This document shows, piece by piece, positions 7,787 through 18,000 of a stretch of 64,000 nucleotides of DNA. Under the pieces are notes generated by a model. The model did no database searches. It was not told the origin of the DNA and saw nothing but the letters and a program-made list of their open reading frames with translations. The translations under genes were made by a program, and so were the position numbers. Source of the DNA: an uncultured Bacteroidales bacterium (GTDB taxonomy: Bacteria; Bacteroidota; Bacteroidia; Bacteroidales; UBA932); assembly GCA_947168525.1 (NCBI GenBank), contig CAMVMG010000001.1, positions 186,001-250,000 of the forward strand, in the 5' to 3' direction. The number at the start of each line of letters is the position of its first letter. Position 1 is the stretch's first letter.

Positions 7787-10021
7787 TTAGTCGGCCTCCA
7801 GATAAAAGATGGCCGAGCTATACTGCTGCGGGAGAACGGGATTGAAGGCCCCCGAGGCAAGGAAACTGCCGCTGAAGGCTTGGCCGTTTCCCCACCATGC
7901 GGAGCGGTCAACATTCAGTTCCTGCACCCGGTAGGTGCGGGACGGATCCAGGCCGGAGAGCTTGAAGGACTTGCCGCCCACGTTCCGGGGCTCGAAGTGG
8001 ATGCAGTAGGTGAACACCACGGCGCGGCGCTTGTCCTGCGATACGTACATCAGCGCATAATAGCTACCATCGTAGGGCGAGGCCAGCCGGTACACGTCGC
8101 CGGAGAACACCAGGTCACGATACTTGTAGTACGAGCCGATGCAGCGCTCTGCCAGCGCCCGTTCCTGGGTCGACAGGTTCCTGGGCTGCAGCTCCATCCC
8201 CAGCCGCCCGGCGCAGGCCACGTCGAAGCGGAACTTGAGCGGAGTCACGTTGCCGGTCTGGTGGTTGGGAACGGCCGACACGTGCGAGGCCATCACGCAG
8301 GCCGGGTAGATGAGGTTGGTGGCGTACTGGATGTAGATGCGGGACAGGGCATCTGTGTTGTCGCTGGTCCAGATTTCGTTGCAGTAGCGCAACGCGCCGT
8401 AATCCACCCGTCCGCCTCCGGACGAGCAGCACTGGACGATGACCCGGGGATACTTTTCGCGGATACGGCGCATCACGTTGTAAAGCCCCTGGCAGTATTC
8501 GACATAAAACCGGTCCTGCTCACTTTCCAGGTACGGGCTGCCGAAACTCTGGACCACCCGGTTGCAGTCCCATTTTATATAGTCGATGCCCGGCGCCAGC
8601 TGCATGGTGCGGTCGAAGATGCCGAACACGAAGTCTTGCACGGCGGGGTTGGACAGGTCCAGTACCCACTGGTTGCGCCCCTGATAGATTTCCCGGCCGG
8701 GGCTCTGGACCACCCAGTCCGGATGCGCATGGGCAAGGTTAGAGGCGGGGTTCGCCATTTCCGGCTCTATCCAGATGCCAAACTTGAGCCCCTTTCCGTG
8801 CGCATATTGCGCCAGATAATCAATTCCTTCCGGAAGTTTGGTGCGGTTGGGTTCCCAGTCTCCCAGGCCGGCGTTGTCCCCGTTCCGGGGGTAGTCGTTC
8901 CCAAACCAGCCATCGTCCAGCACGAACATCTCCAGGCCCATGAGAGCAGCGTCGTCCATCATCCGGAGGAGGGTTTCGGTGGTGAAATTGAAATAGGCGC
9001 CCTCCCAGCTGTTCAGGAGGGTGGGATTCACCTGCCCGCCGTCATAAATGCTGTATTTGCGGGCCCAGCGGTGCAGGTTCCGGGATGCGCCGCCGGCCCC
9101 CTCTGCCGACCAGGTATAGATGAACTCCGGCGTCACAAAAGTGTCTCCCGCCTTCAGTGGATAGGCCGATGCGAACGGGCTGATCCCGGCCAGGATGCTC
9201 AGGCGGTGGGCATCGTCCCGGTCGAAGCTGAGACGGAAGTTCCCGCTCCAGGCAAGGGCGCCGGCGATGACCTCCCCTTCGTTTTCGCGGAATTCCCGGG
9301 TGCCCAGGCTCAGCAGGAACGAGGGGTTGTTGCCCTGGGTGGCCTGCACGCCGCGGCGGCTCTCTATCACTTTCATGTCGTGTCCCAGCACCTCATGCTC
9401 CAGCTGCATCTCCGCTGCCCACGCCCCGTGGAAATGGGTGAGGAGGTATTCGTCGGCATCGATGTACAGCGCGGCGGAAGCGTAGTTCAGGAGCGCTACC
9501 GGCTGTCCTCCGCCGTTGCGGATTTCCGTGTGGGCGGCAATCACATTCTCTTTTCCGTAGGCGTCGTACACCAGTTTCACCTCCATCCCCGTCACATAAT
9601 CCTGGAGGCCGATGCTGGTGGTGGTGCAGCCTTCCCGCGCCGTGACCTGGTGGCCGGTATAGTAGAGTTCCGTATTGTGTGTGCCGTCGGCATACTTCAC
9701 GTGGAGGGCGGGCTCGCCGATGTAGCGGCCGCCGCTGGCGGGATAGGCCATCCCGGCAAGGGTGTTGTAGTCTGCGTCTGACAGCGCGGCGGCAAGGTAC
9801 TGCGCAGGGTCTCCCACCCGGGCGCCGTAGTGCAGCATCATCAACTGGCCGTTCTCCCGGACCAGGAAAACCAGGGCTGTGTTGTCTGTCTCCACGGCAA
9901 TGACCTGCCGGGATACCTGGGGTATCTGGACGGTATTGTGGGTGAATTTCTTGGCTTTCCGCGCCTCGGCGGGCAGGATGGCGACAAGCAGGGCGGCCGC
10001 CAGCAGGAGGGTTTTTCTCAT
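7787..10021 (-). CDS. GH36 alpha-galactosidase
   Basis: A 744-residue exported glycoside hydrolase with an N-terminal signal peptide (residues 1-20, TLLLAAALLVAILPAEA), an N-terminal beta-sandwich domain and a central TIM barrel. Signature motifs are LDDGWFG, GIWIEPEMANP, DYIKWDCNR with nucleophile Asp485, and WTSDNTD with acid/base Asp554. GH36 enzymes release terminal alpha-galactosyl residues, for example the side chains of galactomannan. It probably acts in the periplasm. The gene is divergent from the AraC regulator, which suggests shared control with the mannan PUL. It could also act on raffinose-type sugars, but the context favours galactomannan. Confidence 0.95.
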   Translation of the reverse strand: MRKTLLLAAALLVAILPAEARKAKKFTHNTVQIPQVSRQVIAVETDNTALVFLVRENGQLMMLHYGARVGDPAQYLAAALSDADYNTLAGMAYPASGGRYIGEPALHVKYADGTHNTELYYTGHQVTAREGCTTTSIGLQDYVTGMEVKLVYDAYGKENVIAAHTEIRNGGGQPVALLNYASAALYIDADEYLLTHFHGAWAAEMQLEHEVLGHDMKVIESRRGVQATQGNNPSFLLSLGTREFRENEGEVIAGALAWSGNFRLSFDRDDAHRLSILAGISPFASAYPLKAGDTFVTPEFIYTWSAEGAGGASRNLHRWARKYSIYDGGQVNPTLLNSWEGAYFNFTTETLLRMMDDAALMGLEMFVLDDGWFGNDYPRNGDNAGLGDWEPNRTKLPEGIDYLAQYAHGKGLKFGIWIEPEMANPASNLAHAHPDWVVQSPGREIYQGRNQWVLDLSNPAVQDFVFGIFDRTMQLAPGIDYIKWDCNRVVQSFGSPYLESEQDRFYVEYCQGLYNVMRRIREKYPRVIVQCCSSGGGRVDYGALRYCNEIWTSDNTDALSRIYIQYATNLIYPACVMASHVSAVPNHQTGNVTPLKFRFDVACAGRLGMELQPRNLSTQERALAERCIGSYYKYRDLVFSGDVYRLASPYDGSYYALMYVSQDKRRAVVFTYCIHFEPRNVGGKSFKLSGLDPSRTYRVQELNVDRSAWWGNGQAFSGSFLASGAFNPVLPQQYSSAIFYLEAD

Positions 10022-10076
10022 GTGGTCTGAATTTTACTGCAAGATAAGCATTCTTTTCCGAAATACAGGCGGGCTG

Positions 10077-10084
10077 CAAAAATA
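10077..10084 (-). promoter_or_regulatory. -7 box for the GH36 gene
   Basis: The minus strand reads TATTTTTG (TAnnTTTG) 55 bases upstream of the GH36 ATG. The divergent AraC-gene promoter lies about 40 bases away, so one regulator site could serve both. Confidence 0.5.
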
Positions 10085-10119
10085 GTATCAAAATTTGTTG
10101 GGATAATATGTTTTAATAG

Positions 10120-10127
10120 TATCTTTG
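10120..10127 (+). promoter_or_regulatory. -7 box for the AraC regulator gene
   Basis: TATCTTTG matches TAnnTTTG, with TTG at 10098-10100 as the -33 element and 19 bases between them. It lies 23 bases upstream of the ATG at 10151. Confidence 0.65.
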
Positions 10128-10150
10128 CACTGGATAACATAAAAGCGGTC

Positions 10151-11029
10151 ATGAGCAACGTATTGAGAGAAATCACGCCTTTGTCGGACAAAGACTGTTT
10201 CTACATTGTGGAACGGCACAAGTCCGAGTTCCAGTTCCCCCTCCATTCTCATCCGGAATTTGAACTCAACTTCATTGAGAACGGCGCCGGGGTGCGCCGG
10301 GTCGTGGGCGACAGCGTGGAAGAGATCGGCCCGTTCGACCTTACTCTTGTGGCGGGAACGGACCTGGAGCATGCCTGGGAACAGGGCAGCTGTACGGAGG
10401 CCGACGTCCGCGAAATCACCATCCAGTTCTCCAAGGACCTGTTTCCCGGAAGCGTGCTCAACAAGAGCCAGTTCACCTCTATCCGGAAAATGCTGGTAAA
10501 GGCTGAGCACGGCCTTGCTTTCTCGACAAGGACCATCATGAAAGTGTATGCCTTGCTGGACTCGTTAGCATCTGAGACAGACCAGTTTGACCAGTATCTG
10601 CATTTCCTGCGGATCCTGTACGAGCTGTCCCTGGCCGACGACGCCAGGATTCTCGCCAGTAGCTCGTTTGCCCACACGGAGCGTGACACCCAGAGCCGTC
10701 GGGTGCTAAAAGTGAAGCAGTATATCAATGACCATTACGCGGAAGACCTCCGGTTGGAAACCCTGGCTTCCCTGGTCGGGATGGTTCCATCGGCTTTCAG
10801 CCGTTTCTTCCGCCAGCGCACAGGGCGTACGGTCATGGACTATATCATCGATATCCGACTGGGTAACGCAGCCCGTCTGCTGGTAGATACCTCTGAAAAT
10901 GTATCGGAAATCTGTTACAGCTGCGGATTTAACAACCTATCCAATTTCAATAGGATTTTTAAGGCCAAGCGAGGGTATACACCTCGTGATTTCAGGACGC
11001 TGTTCAAGAAGACCCGAGTCTTTGTATAG
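10151..11029 (+). CDS. AraC-family transcriptional regulator
   Basis: A 292-residue regulator with an N-terminal cupin-like sensing domain (HSHPEFELNFIENGAG, roughly residues 25-110) and a C-terminal pair of helix-turn-helix motifs (roughly residues 190-290). The AraC signature is clear in SEICYSCGFNNLSNFNRIFK followed by GYTPRDFR. No signal peptide or membrane segment is present, so it senses a cytoplasmic ligand. It is divergent from GH36 and is followed after 36 bases by the GH2 gene. It is the only regulator in the PUL; there is no hybrid two-component system or SusR-like protein. It is therefore the best candidate to control the locus. Confidence 0.92.
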   Translation: MSNVLREITPLSDKDCFYIVERHKSEFQFPLHSHPEFELNFIENGAGVRRVVGDSVEEIGPFDLTLVAGTDLEHAWEQGSCTEADVREITIQFSKDLFPGSVLNKSQFTSIRKMLVKAEHGLAFSTRTIMKVYALLDSLASETDQFDQYLHFLRILYELSLADDARILASSSFAHTERDTQSRRVLKVKQYINDHYAEDLRLETLASLVGMVPSAFSRFFRQRTGRTVMDYIIDIRLGNAARLLVDTSENVSEICYSCGFNNLSNFNRIFKAKRGYTPRDFRTLFKKTRVFV

Positions 11030-11065
11030 GAATGTTAAATAAGTGCCGATATTTATTATTATAGT

Positions 11066-13513
11066 ATGATAAGAGTCCGACTGTCCCTGCTTGCTTTGTT
11101 ACTGGTGGCCTCCTCTCTGTTATTACAGGCTCAGAGTGTCCGGGAAAAAACCGTCCTTTCCGACAACTGGCGCTTTGCCTTCGGCCACGCGGCCGATCCA
11201 GTCAGGGATTTTGGCTGCGGCACGGAGTATTTCAACTACCTCACCAAAGCAAACTCTATCCATAATGAGGGCCCTTATTCCGCCCAATTCGACGACTCGG
11301 CCTGGAAGGTAGTCTCTCTCCCGCACGATTGGGTCGCCGCCCTGCCCTATGCTCCCGGAGCCAGCCATTCCCACGGATATAAAACGGTGGGTTACAAGTA
11401 TCCGGAAACCAGTGTAGGCTGGTATCGGAAAAAACTTGCCATTGGAGAGGAAGATGAAGGTAAACGCATCTCGCTGCAGTTCGACGGCATTTTCCGTGAT
11501 GCCAAGGTCTGGTTCAACGGATTCTATCTGGGCGGTGAGCCCAGCGGCTATGCCACGCAGGTGTACGACATAACGGAATACGTGGATTACGGCGGCGAGA
11601 ATCTTATCTGCGTCCGGGCCGATGCCAGCTTGGAGGAAGGCTGGTTTTACGAAGGTGCCGGCATCTACCGCGATGTCTGGCTTATCAAGCGCGCTCCGGT
11701 GAGCGTGGCCCCTTTCGGTACATTCGTCCATGCCGATCTTGCCCGGCCATACGCATCGGCTACCCTTCATGTGGAGACCACCGTGGAAAACGGCTCTCTG
11801 GAGCGGCAGGTCTGTCAGGTGGAAAATCGTCTCCTGGATGCCTCCGGGGCCGAAGTGGGACGGACGAAACCTTCCAGCCTTACCCTGGAGCCTAAACAGA
11901 CCCTCAGCCTTGAACAGCAATTCCAAATCCCTGATCCTCATCTCTGGAGCACGGACGATCCCTATCTTTATAAAGTGGAAACCCGGGTGCTGGTGGACGG
12001 TATAGTTACGGACATCTATGAGACTGTCACCGGCCTCCGCGAAATCGCCTTTGATGCAGACAAGGGCTTCCTTCTCAATGGTCATCCTCTGAAACTCAAG
12101 GGGGTGAACATGCACCAGGACCATGCCGGTGTAGGTGCAGCCATCCCTGATGCCCTCCATGCCTGGCGCATTGTCCGCCTGAAGGAAATGGGCTGCAATG
12201 CCTGCCGCTCGTCCCACAATCCCATGTCGCCGGCCCTGCTGGACATCTGTGACAGGGAAGGGATCCTGGTCATCGACGAGAACCGCCTGCCCGGCATTAA
12301 CCAGGAGCATCTTCGCTTATTGGAATCCATGATCCGGCGCGACCGCAATCATCCCTCTGTCATCCTTTGGAGCTGTGGCAACGAGGAGTGGGGTATGGAA
12401 AACACGGTCCAGGGCACCCGGGTTGCGGCAGCCATGCGGGAATATGTGAAGCGTATGGATCCCACCCGTCCCTCCACTTTCGCCAATGCCGGCGGTGGCG
12501 AACTGATTAAAGGGGTCGATGTGGTGGGCTACAATTACATCATCCAGAATAGCGTGGAGGACCGTCGCCGGGAGCATCCGGACTGGAAGGTGGTGGGAAC
12601 CGAGGAAACCACCGGCTGCGGTACCAGGGGCGTTTATTTCGATCCTGCCGGAGAGCATCCCGGCCAGATGCGTTCGATGAACCTGGACGCTTCCCGCACC
12701 GGCGTGGAGAATGTCATCGAGCGGGGCTGGAAGTTCTATGCAGCGCATAACTGGGCAGCCGGCATTTTCTACTGGACAGGCTTCGATTACCGGGGCGAGC
12801 CCAATCCGCTCTCCTATCCGGCCGCCGTGTCAGAATTCGGCCTGCTGGATTACTGCGGATTTCCCAAAGACGAGGCCTGGTACCTGAAAGCATGGTGGAC
12901 CGACAAACCTGTGCTGCATGTTTTCCCGCACTGGAATCTGCAGGGACATGAAGGGGAAGAGATTGACGTATGGGTTTACAGCAACTGCGATGAGGTAGCC
13001 CTTTCGGTGAACGGAAAGGACCTTGGCCGTCAGAAAATGCCCGTGAACGGCCACCTGAAGTGGAAAGCCAGGTATCGAAAGGGGAAGGTTGTGGCTACCG
13101 GCTACAAGAGGGGAAAGCGCGTGCTTACAGAAACGGTGGAAACCACCGGAGCGCCGGAAAGGATAGCCCTGGAGACCGATAAAACCCTGCTTCAGGCCGA
13201 TAACCGGGATGTGGTGGTAATTACCGTGAAAATCTGTGACGCCAAGGGCCGTGTTGTGCCCGATGCGTCCCCCCTTCTCACTTTTATCCTGGAGGGGGAT
13301 GGACGTATCCTGGGGGCTGGTAACGGTAATCCTTCCTATCTGGGAGCTGAGAATCCTGGCGAGTCAGACTGCCGGCGGTTCAGCATGCCCGCATTCAATG
13401 GATATTGCCAGGTTCTGGTTCAGGCCGGGACTGCATCCGAAGCCCTCGAACTGACTGTCCGCTCAGATGGTATGCAGGCTGATTCTGTAAAAGTGATACA
13501 AAAATTGCCGTAA
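11066..13513 (+). CDS. GH2 beta-galactosidase-like enzyme
   Basis: An 815-residue exported enzyme with a signal peptide (residues 1-22). It has the GH2 sugar-binding domain (WRFAFGHA... to about 210), immunoglobulin-like domain, TIM barrel (about 330-610), and C-terminal DUF4982-like and Ig-like domains. Acid/base is Glu440 in SCGNEEW. The nucleophile is Glu513 or Glu514 in VGTEETTG, followed by RGVYFD. The domain set is that of Bacteroidota beta-galactosidases of the LacZ-like kind. Beta-mannosidase or another GH2 activity cannot be excluded. Next to a GH36 alpha-galactosidase it could remove terminal beta-galactose from disaccharide side chains. It ends in a strong terminator, so it is transcriptionally separate from the GH5/SusCD operon. 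Confidence 0.88.
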   Translation: MIRVRLSLLALLLVASSLLLQAQSVREKTVLSDNWRFAFGHAADPVRDFGCGTEYFNYLTKANSIHNEGPYSAQFDDSAWKVVSLPHDWVAALPYAPGASHSHGYKTVGYKYPETSVGWYRKKLAIGEEDEGKRISLQFDGIFRDAKVWFNGFYLGGEPSGYATQVYDITEYVDYGGENLICVRADASLEEGWFYEGAGIYRDVWLIKRAPVSVAPFGTFVHADLARPYASATLHVETTVENGSLERQVCQVENRLLDASGAEVGRTKPSSLTLEPKQTLSLEQQFQIPDPHLWSTDDPYLYKVETRVLVDGIVTDIYETVTGLREIAFDADKGFLLNGHPLKLKGVNMHQDHAGVGAAIPDALHAWRIVRLKEMGCNACRSSHNPMSPALLDICDREGILVIDENRLPGINQEHLRLLESMIRRDRNHPSVILWSCGNEEWGMENTVQGTRVAAAMREYVKRMDPTRPSTFANAGGGELIKGVDVVGYNYIIQNSVEDRRREHPDWKVVGTEETTGCGTRGVYFDPAGEHPGQMRSMNLDASRTGVENVIERGWKFYAAHNWAAGIFYWTGFDYRGEPNPLSYPAAVSEFGLLDYCGFPKDEAWYLKAWWTDKPVLHVFPHWNLQGHEGEEIDVWVYSNCDEVALSVNGKDLGRQKMPVNGHLKWKARYRKGKVVATGYKRGKRVLTETVETTGAPERIALETDKTLLQADNRDVVVITVKICDAKGRVVPDASPLLTFILEGDGRILGAGNGNPSYLGAENPGESDCRRFSMPAFNGYCQVLVQAGTASEALELTVRSDGMQADSVKVIQKLP

Positions 13514-13536
13514 TTTCTAGTAATTTATATTTTTCC

Positions 13537-13573
13537 CGCCCCGTTTTTTTTCTTATATGCGGGGCGTTTTTTA
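13537..13573 (+). terminator. Rho-independent terminator after GH2
   Basis: CGCCCCG pairs with CGGGGCG around a 16-base T-rich loop, followed directly by a run of six T. It separates the GH2 gene from the GH5/SusCD operon. Confidence 0.85.
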
Positions 13574-13689
13574 TCGTAATTCTCAATCATACAGTTATTT
13601 GAACTTGAAATACGTGGTAGAGGAATAGAATGGTTAAAATTATATCGGTCTTTGCTAAATATGTACTTGTTGCGGCTGTGTAAACCGAG

Positions 13690-13697
13690 TACCTTTG
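13690..13697 (+). promoter_or_regulatory. -7 box for the GH5/SusCD operon
   Basis: TACCTTTG matches TAnnTTTG, with a TTG about 17-20 bases upstream (13667-13672). It lies 29 bases before the ATG at 13727. No other convincing promoter is visible between here and the symporter gene, so transcription may cover about 24 kb. Confidence 0.6.
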
Positions 13698-13726
13698 TGA
13701 TGACTAATATTATGTAGGCCAACATA

Positions 13727-14998
13727 ATGAAACTGACACAGACACTGAAACTTGCCCTGTGGATTATCCTCCTTGCGGCAGCCGGCTGTACGGCAAAATC
13801 CCCGTTCGTCCAGGTAAAGGACGGACAGTTCATCCGGAACGGACGCCCCTACACTTACATCGGCACCAATTTCTGGTATGGACCCATCCTGGCTTCGGAA
13901 GGCCGGGGCGGTGATTATGCACGCCTGTGCCTGGAACTGGATACGCTCAAGGCCATCGGCGTTGAGAATCTGCGCGTCCTGGTGGGCGGGGACGGTCCGG
14001 ACGGCGTTTTTTCCCGGGTGGAACCCACCCTGCAGAAGGCTCCCGGTGTCTATAACGACACCTTGCTCGTGGGGCTGGACCGGTTCATGGTGGAACTGGG
14101 GAAGCGCGGCATGCAGGCAGTGCTGTATCTGAACAACAGTTGGGAATGGTCCGGCGGCTACGGCCAGTACCTGGAGTGGGCCACCGGCGAGAAAGCTCTC
14201 ATCCCCCTTGTAGACGGATACTGGCCCTTCATGCAGCAGATGCGGAAATTTCAGACTTCCAAGGAATCGCAGGAACTCTTCTACAACCATGTGCGCGCCA
14301 TTGTGGGCCGTACCAATTCCATCACCGGAAAGCCTTACAAGGACGATCCCGCCATTTTCGCCTGGCAGATCGGCAACGAGCCGCGCTGTTTTTCCGACGA
14401 CCCCGAAATCCGCGATGGCTTTATCGGCTGGCTTACGGAATCGGCCCGGCTCATCAAGGAGCTGGACCCGAACCACATGGTGTCCACCGGCAGCGAGGGC
14501 CTGTTCGGCTGCGAGCAGGATCCCGCCCTGCTGGAAAGGGTCTGCGCTATTCCCGGGGTAGACTACATGACCATCCACATCTGGCCGTACAACTGGGAGT
14601 GGGTCCATGCGGAGAGCCTCCGGGAAGACCTGGACGGCGCCATCCAGAATACGCTGGAGTATATCGGCAAGCATCAGGAATTGTCCCGGAAATACGGCCT
14701 CCCCGTGGTGGCGGAAGAATTCGGTTTCCCGCGTGACGGTTTCGTGGCGTCCATGACGGCATCCACCACCACCCGCGATTCTTATTATGCCCTGGTATTC
14801 TCCCAGGTGGGAACTACCCTTCAGGGAGCCAATTTCTGGGGCTGGAGCGGCTTTGCGATGCCTCGCGGCGAGCAGTGGGAGCGCGGCGACGACTACACCG
14901 GAGACCCGGCCCAGGAGGCCCAGGGACTCAACGGCGTGTACGTCACGGACACCACCGTGGATATCATCTCAGAAGCGATATTAAATCTTAACCAATAA
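13727..14998 (+). CDS. GH5 (subfamily 7-like) beta-mannanase lipoprotein
   Basis: A 423-residue lipoprotein with a lipobox ending at Cys21 (LLAAAGC). It is probably anchored to the outer membrane. The TIM barrel begins with the FIRNGRPYTYIGTNFWYG strand typical of GH5_7 mannan endo-1,4-beta-mannosidases. The acid/base is Glu218 in WQIGNEPR and the nucleophile lies in VVAEEFGFPRDG (Glu330/331). IHIWPYNWEW matches the conserved His/Trp substrate site. It would cut beta-mannan backbones to oligosaccharides. It is the first gene of the operon, 25 bases before the SusC gene. Confidence 0.9.
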   Translation: MKLTQTLKLALWIILLAAAGCTAKSPFVQVKDGQFIRNGRPYTYIGTNFWYGPILASEGRGGDYARLCLELDTLKAIGVENLRVLVGGDGPDGVFSRVEPTLQKAPGVYNDTLLVGLDRFMVELGKRGMQAVLYLNNSWEWSGGYGQYLEWATGEKALIPLVDGYWPFMQQMRKFQTSKESQELFYNHVRAIVGRTNSITGKPYKDDPAIFAWQIGNEPRCFSDDPEIRDGFIGWLTESARLIKELDPNHMVSTGSEGLFGCEQDPALLERVCAIPGVDYMTIHIWPYNWEWVHAESLREDLDGAIQNTLEYIGKHQELSRKYGLPVVAEEFGFPRDGFVASMTASTTTRDSYYALVFSQVGTTLQGANFWGWSGFAMPRGEQWERGDDYTGDPAQEAQGLNGVYVTDTTVDIISEAILNLNQ

Positions 14999-15023
14999 TC
15001 ATAAACCAACAAAATCCAGTAGC

Positions 15024-18000
15024 ATGAAACAAAAGCTGTTAACCTTCATGCTGGCACTCCTGTCCACCGCAGGAGCCTTGTTTGCACAGAACAAGGTGAC
15101 CGGTACCGTCACGGACGATACGGGATACGGTGTCATCGGCGCCAGTGTCATGGAGAAGGGCACCCAGAACGGTGTCATCACGGACCTGGATGGAAACTTT
15201 GAGATCACGGTGAGGCCCGGCGCCACGCTCGTGTTCTCTTCCATCGGCTATGCAACGCAGGAGGTCGTGGTCGGTAGCCAGCGCGTTATCAACGTTCTCC
15301 TGAAAGAAGATGCCGAATTCCTCGACGAGGTTGTCGTCGTGGGTTACGGTACCATGAAGAGAAGCGACCTCTCCGGCGCTTCCGTCTCCATGAAAGAGGA
15401 AGACCTCAAGGGGTCTATCATTTCTTCCCTGGACCAGTCCCTGCAGGGCCGTGCCGCCGGCGTTTCCGCCGTGCAGACTTCCGGCGCCCCGGGATCCTCC
15501 TCCTCCATCCGCGTCCGTGGCCAGGCCACTGTGAACGCCAACGCGGAACCGCTGTACGTCATTGATGGTGTCATCGTCCAGGGCGGTGGCAACTCCGGCG
15601 GCGACTTCGGTCTGGGCGGCCTGGGTAACGGCAAGGTTTCCACCATCTCCCCGTTGGCCACCATCAACCCGGCCGACATCGTGAGCATGGAAATCCTGAA
15701 GGATGCCTCCGCCACCGCCATCTACGGCGCCCAGGGCGCCAACGGTGTGGTCCTCATCACCACCAAGCATGGCAAGGCCGGCGACGCCAAGTTCTCCTAC
15801 GACGGCATGGTGGCCGTTTCCCGCCAGACCAGTCGCATTGACATGATGAACCTCCGTGAATTTGCCGAATACTACAACGACATGGTGGATATGGGGCTGG
15901 TAGAACACAACGGCTGGTATGCCGATCCCTCCATTCTGGGCAAGGGTACCAACTGGCAGGACGAGGTGTTCCGCACTGCTCTCCAGCATCAGCACCAGAT
16001 CAGCGCCCAGGGAGGTTCCGAGAAAGTTCAGTACTATGTGTCCGGTTCCTACATGAACCAGGAAGGTACCATCATCGGCTCCAACTTCGACCGTCTGAGC
16101 TTCCGCGCCAACCTGGATGCCCAGCTCAAGGACTGGTTCAAGCTGGGTATGAACGCCACCTATGCGGTAACCAATGACAACATCAAACTGGCCGACGGTC
16201 AGGAAGGTGTCATCTTCTACTCTCTCTCTACCCTGCCGGACATCCCGGTCTATGACCTGGACGGTAATTATTCCACCACGGTGCGGGAAGGGTACACTTC
16301 CGCCAACCCGGTGGCCCTGGCCATGCTGGACGAGAACCTGCTGAAGCGTCAGAAACTCACCGGCAACGTCTACGCAGAACTCACGCCCATCAAGCATTTC
16401 GTGTGGCGCAGTGAGGTGGGCTTCGACGTCTCCAATTCCGAGGCTACCACCTATAAGCCGATGGTGAACCTGGGCGGCTGGCAGCGGGGCAACAATTCCA
16501 TGGGCTCCCAGCGCAATGCCAGCACCTACTGGTCCCTCAAGAATTACCTGACCTATTCCAACACTTTCGGCAAACATAGTGTCACCGCCATGGTGGGCCA
16601 GGAAGCATGGGAATCCCGCTGGGATTATCTGGGCGCCAACAATACCGGCCTTCCTTCCGACGAGATCCACAACATCAAGCTGGCCACCGGCAACCCTACC
16701 GTGAACTCCGGTTTCGGCAGTTCCGCCATGGCCTCCTTCTTTACCCGTGAAACCTACAACTACGACGACCGTTACCTGTTTACCTATACCTTCCGTTACG
16801 ACGGTTCCTCCAACTTCGGCCCGGATAACCGTTGGGCTGGCTTCCACTCCTTTGCAGGTAGCTGGCGTTTCACCAACGAGCAGTTCCTCAAGGGCTTCAG
16901 CGAGGCCATCCGCCTGAACAGCGGTAAGATCCGCTTGGGCTGGGGACAGACCGGTAACGCCAATATCGGCGGCGGCGCCTGGGAATCCGGCATGAGCAAG
17001 ATGCCCACCGGCCTGGGCGACAGCCAGCGTCCCGCCAACATCTCCAACACCGGTATCCACTGGGAGAAGCAGGTACAGACCAACCTGGGTCTGGATCTGA
17101 ATTTCTTCCAGAACCGCTTGAACCTCACCATCGACCTTTACAAGAAGGTGTCCTCCGACATGCTCATGGCCATGACCCTTCCTTCCTACATGGGTACCCA
17201 GGGCAACGGTTCTTCCGCCCTGGCTGCGCCTAAGGGCAACTACGGCACCATCGAGAACAAGGGCCTGGAAATCACCCTGGACACGCATCCCATCGACGGG
17301 AAGAACTTCAGCTGGGACAGCAACTTCCAGATTTCCTTCAACAAGAACAAACTGGTGGCCCTGGACGGATCGGCCAATGCCCAGCTCGTGGGCTACGGCC
17401 AGTGGAGCGACATCGTTTCCGTGACGGAGATCGGCGAGTCCCTCTATAACTTCTACGGTTATGTGGTAGAAGGTGTCTATGAGGACCTCGACGACGTCAT
17501 GCGCTCCCCCCGTGCCGAGAAATTCCCGGAAGACGGTGTCTCCTTCAACCGCTACACCACCGTGTGGCCGGGCGACCTCAAGTTCAAGGATGTGAACGGT
17601 GACGGGTTCATCAACGAGAACGACCGTACCAATATCGGTTCCCCGCTCCCGAAGTTCACATTCGGCTGGACCAACACCTTCCGTTACAAGAATGTAGACC
17701 TCTCCATCTTCCTCAACGGCTCCTATGGTAACAAGGTGCTCAACTACAACATGATGGGACAGGGCTACAACGGCCTTGTGCATATGAACAGCACCTGGAC
17801 CAACCAGCACGTGTCCATCCAGGACCGCGCCCGTCTGGTTCCCGTCGATGCCGCCAAGACTTATGCCGACGGCTCTTCCTGGCAGGATGACGTGACCAAT
17901 GTCAAGGTTTCCAATGCCGGCACCAAGACTCCCCGTCCGTCTATCCAGGATCCGAACGACAACGACCGCCTGAGCACTCGCTATATCGAAGACGGCAGCT

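Noticed and set aside
7610..9781. A 723-codon plus-strand frame opposite the GH36 gene
   Set aside because: It runs through repeat array A2 and then antisense to GH36, whose catalytic motifs and length are complete.
15039..17810. A 923-codon open frame opposite the SusC gene
   Set aside because: It is a shadow of a conserved transporter gene. Its protein is rich in Val, Gly and His repeats of no known type.
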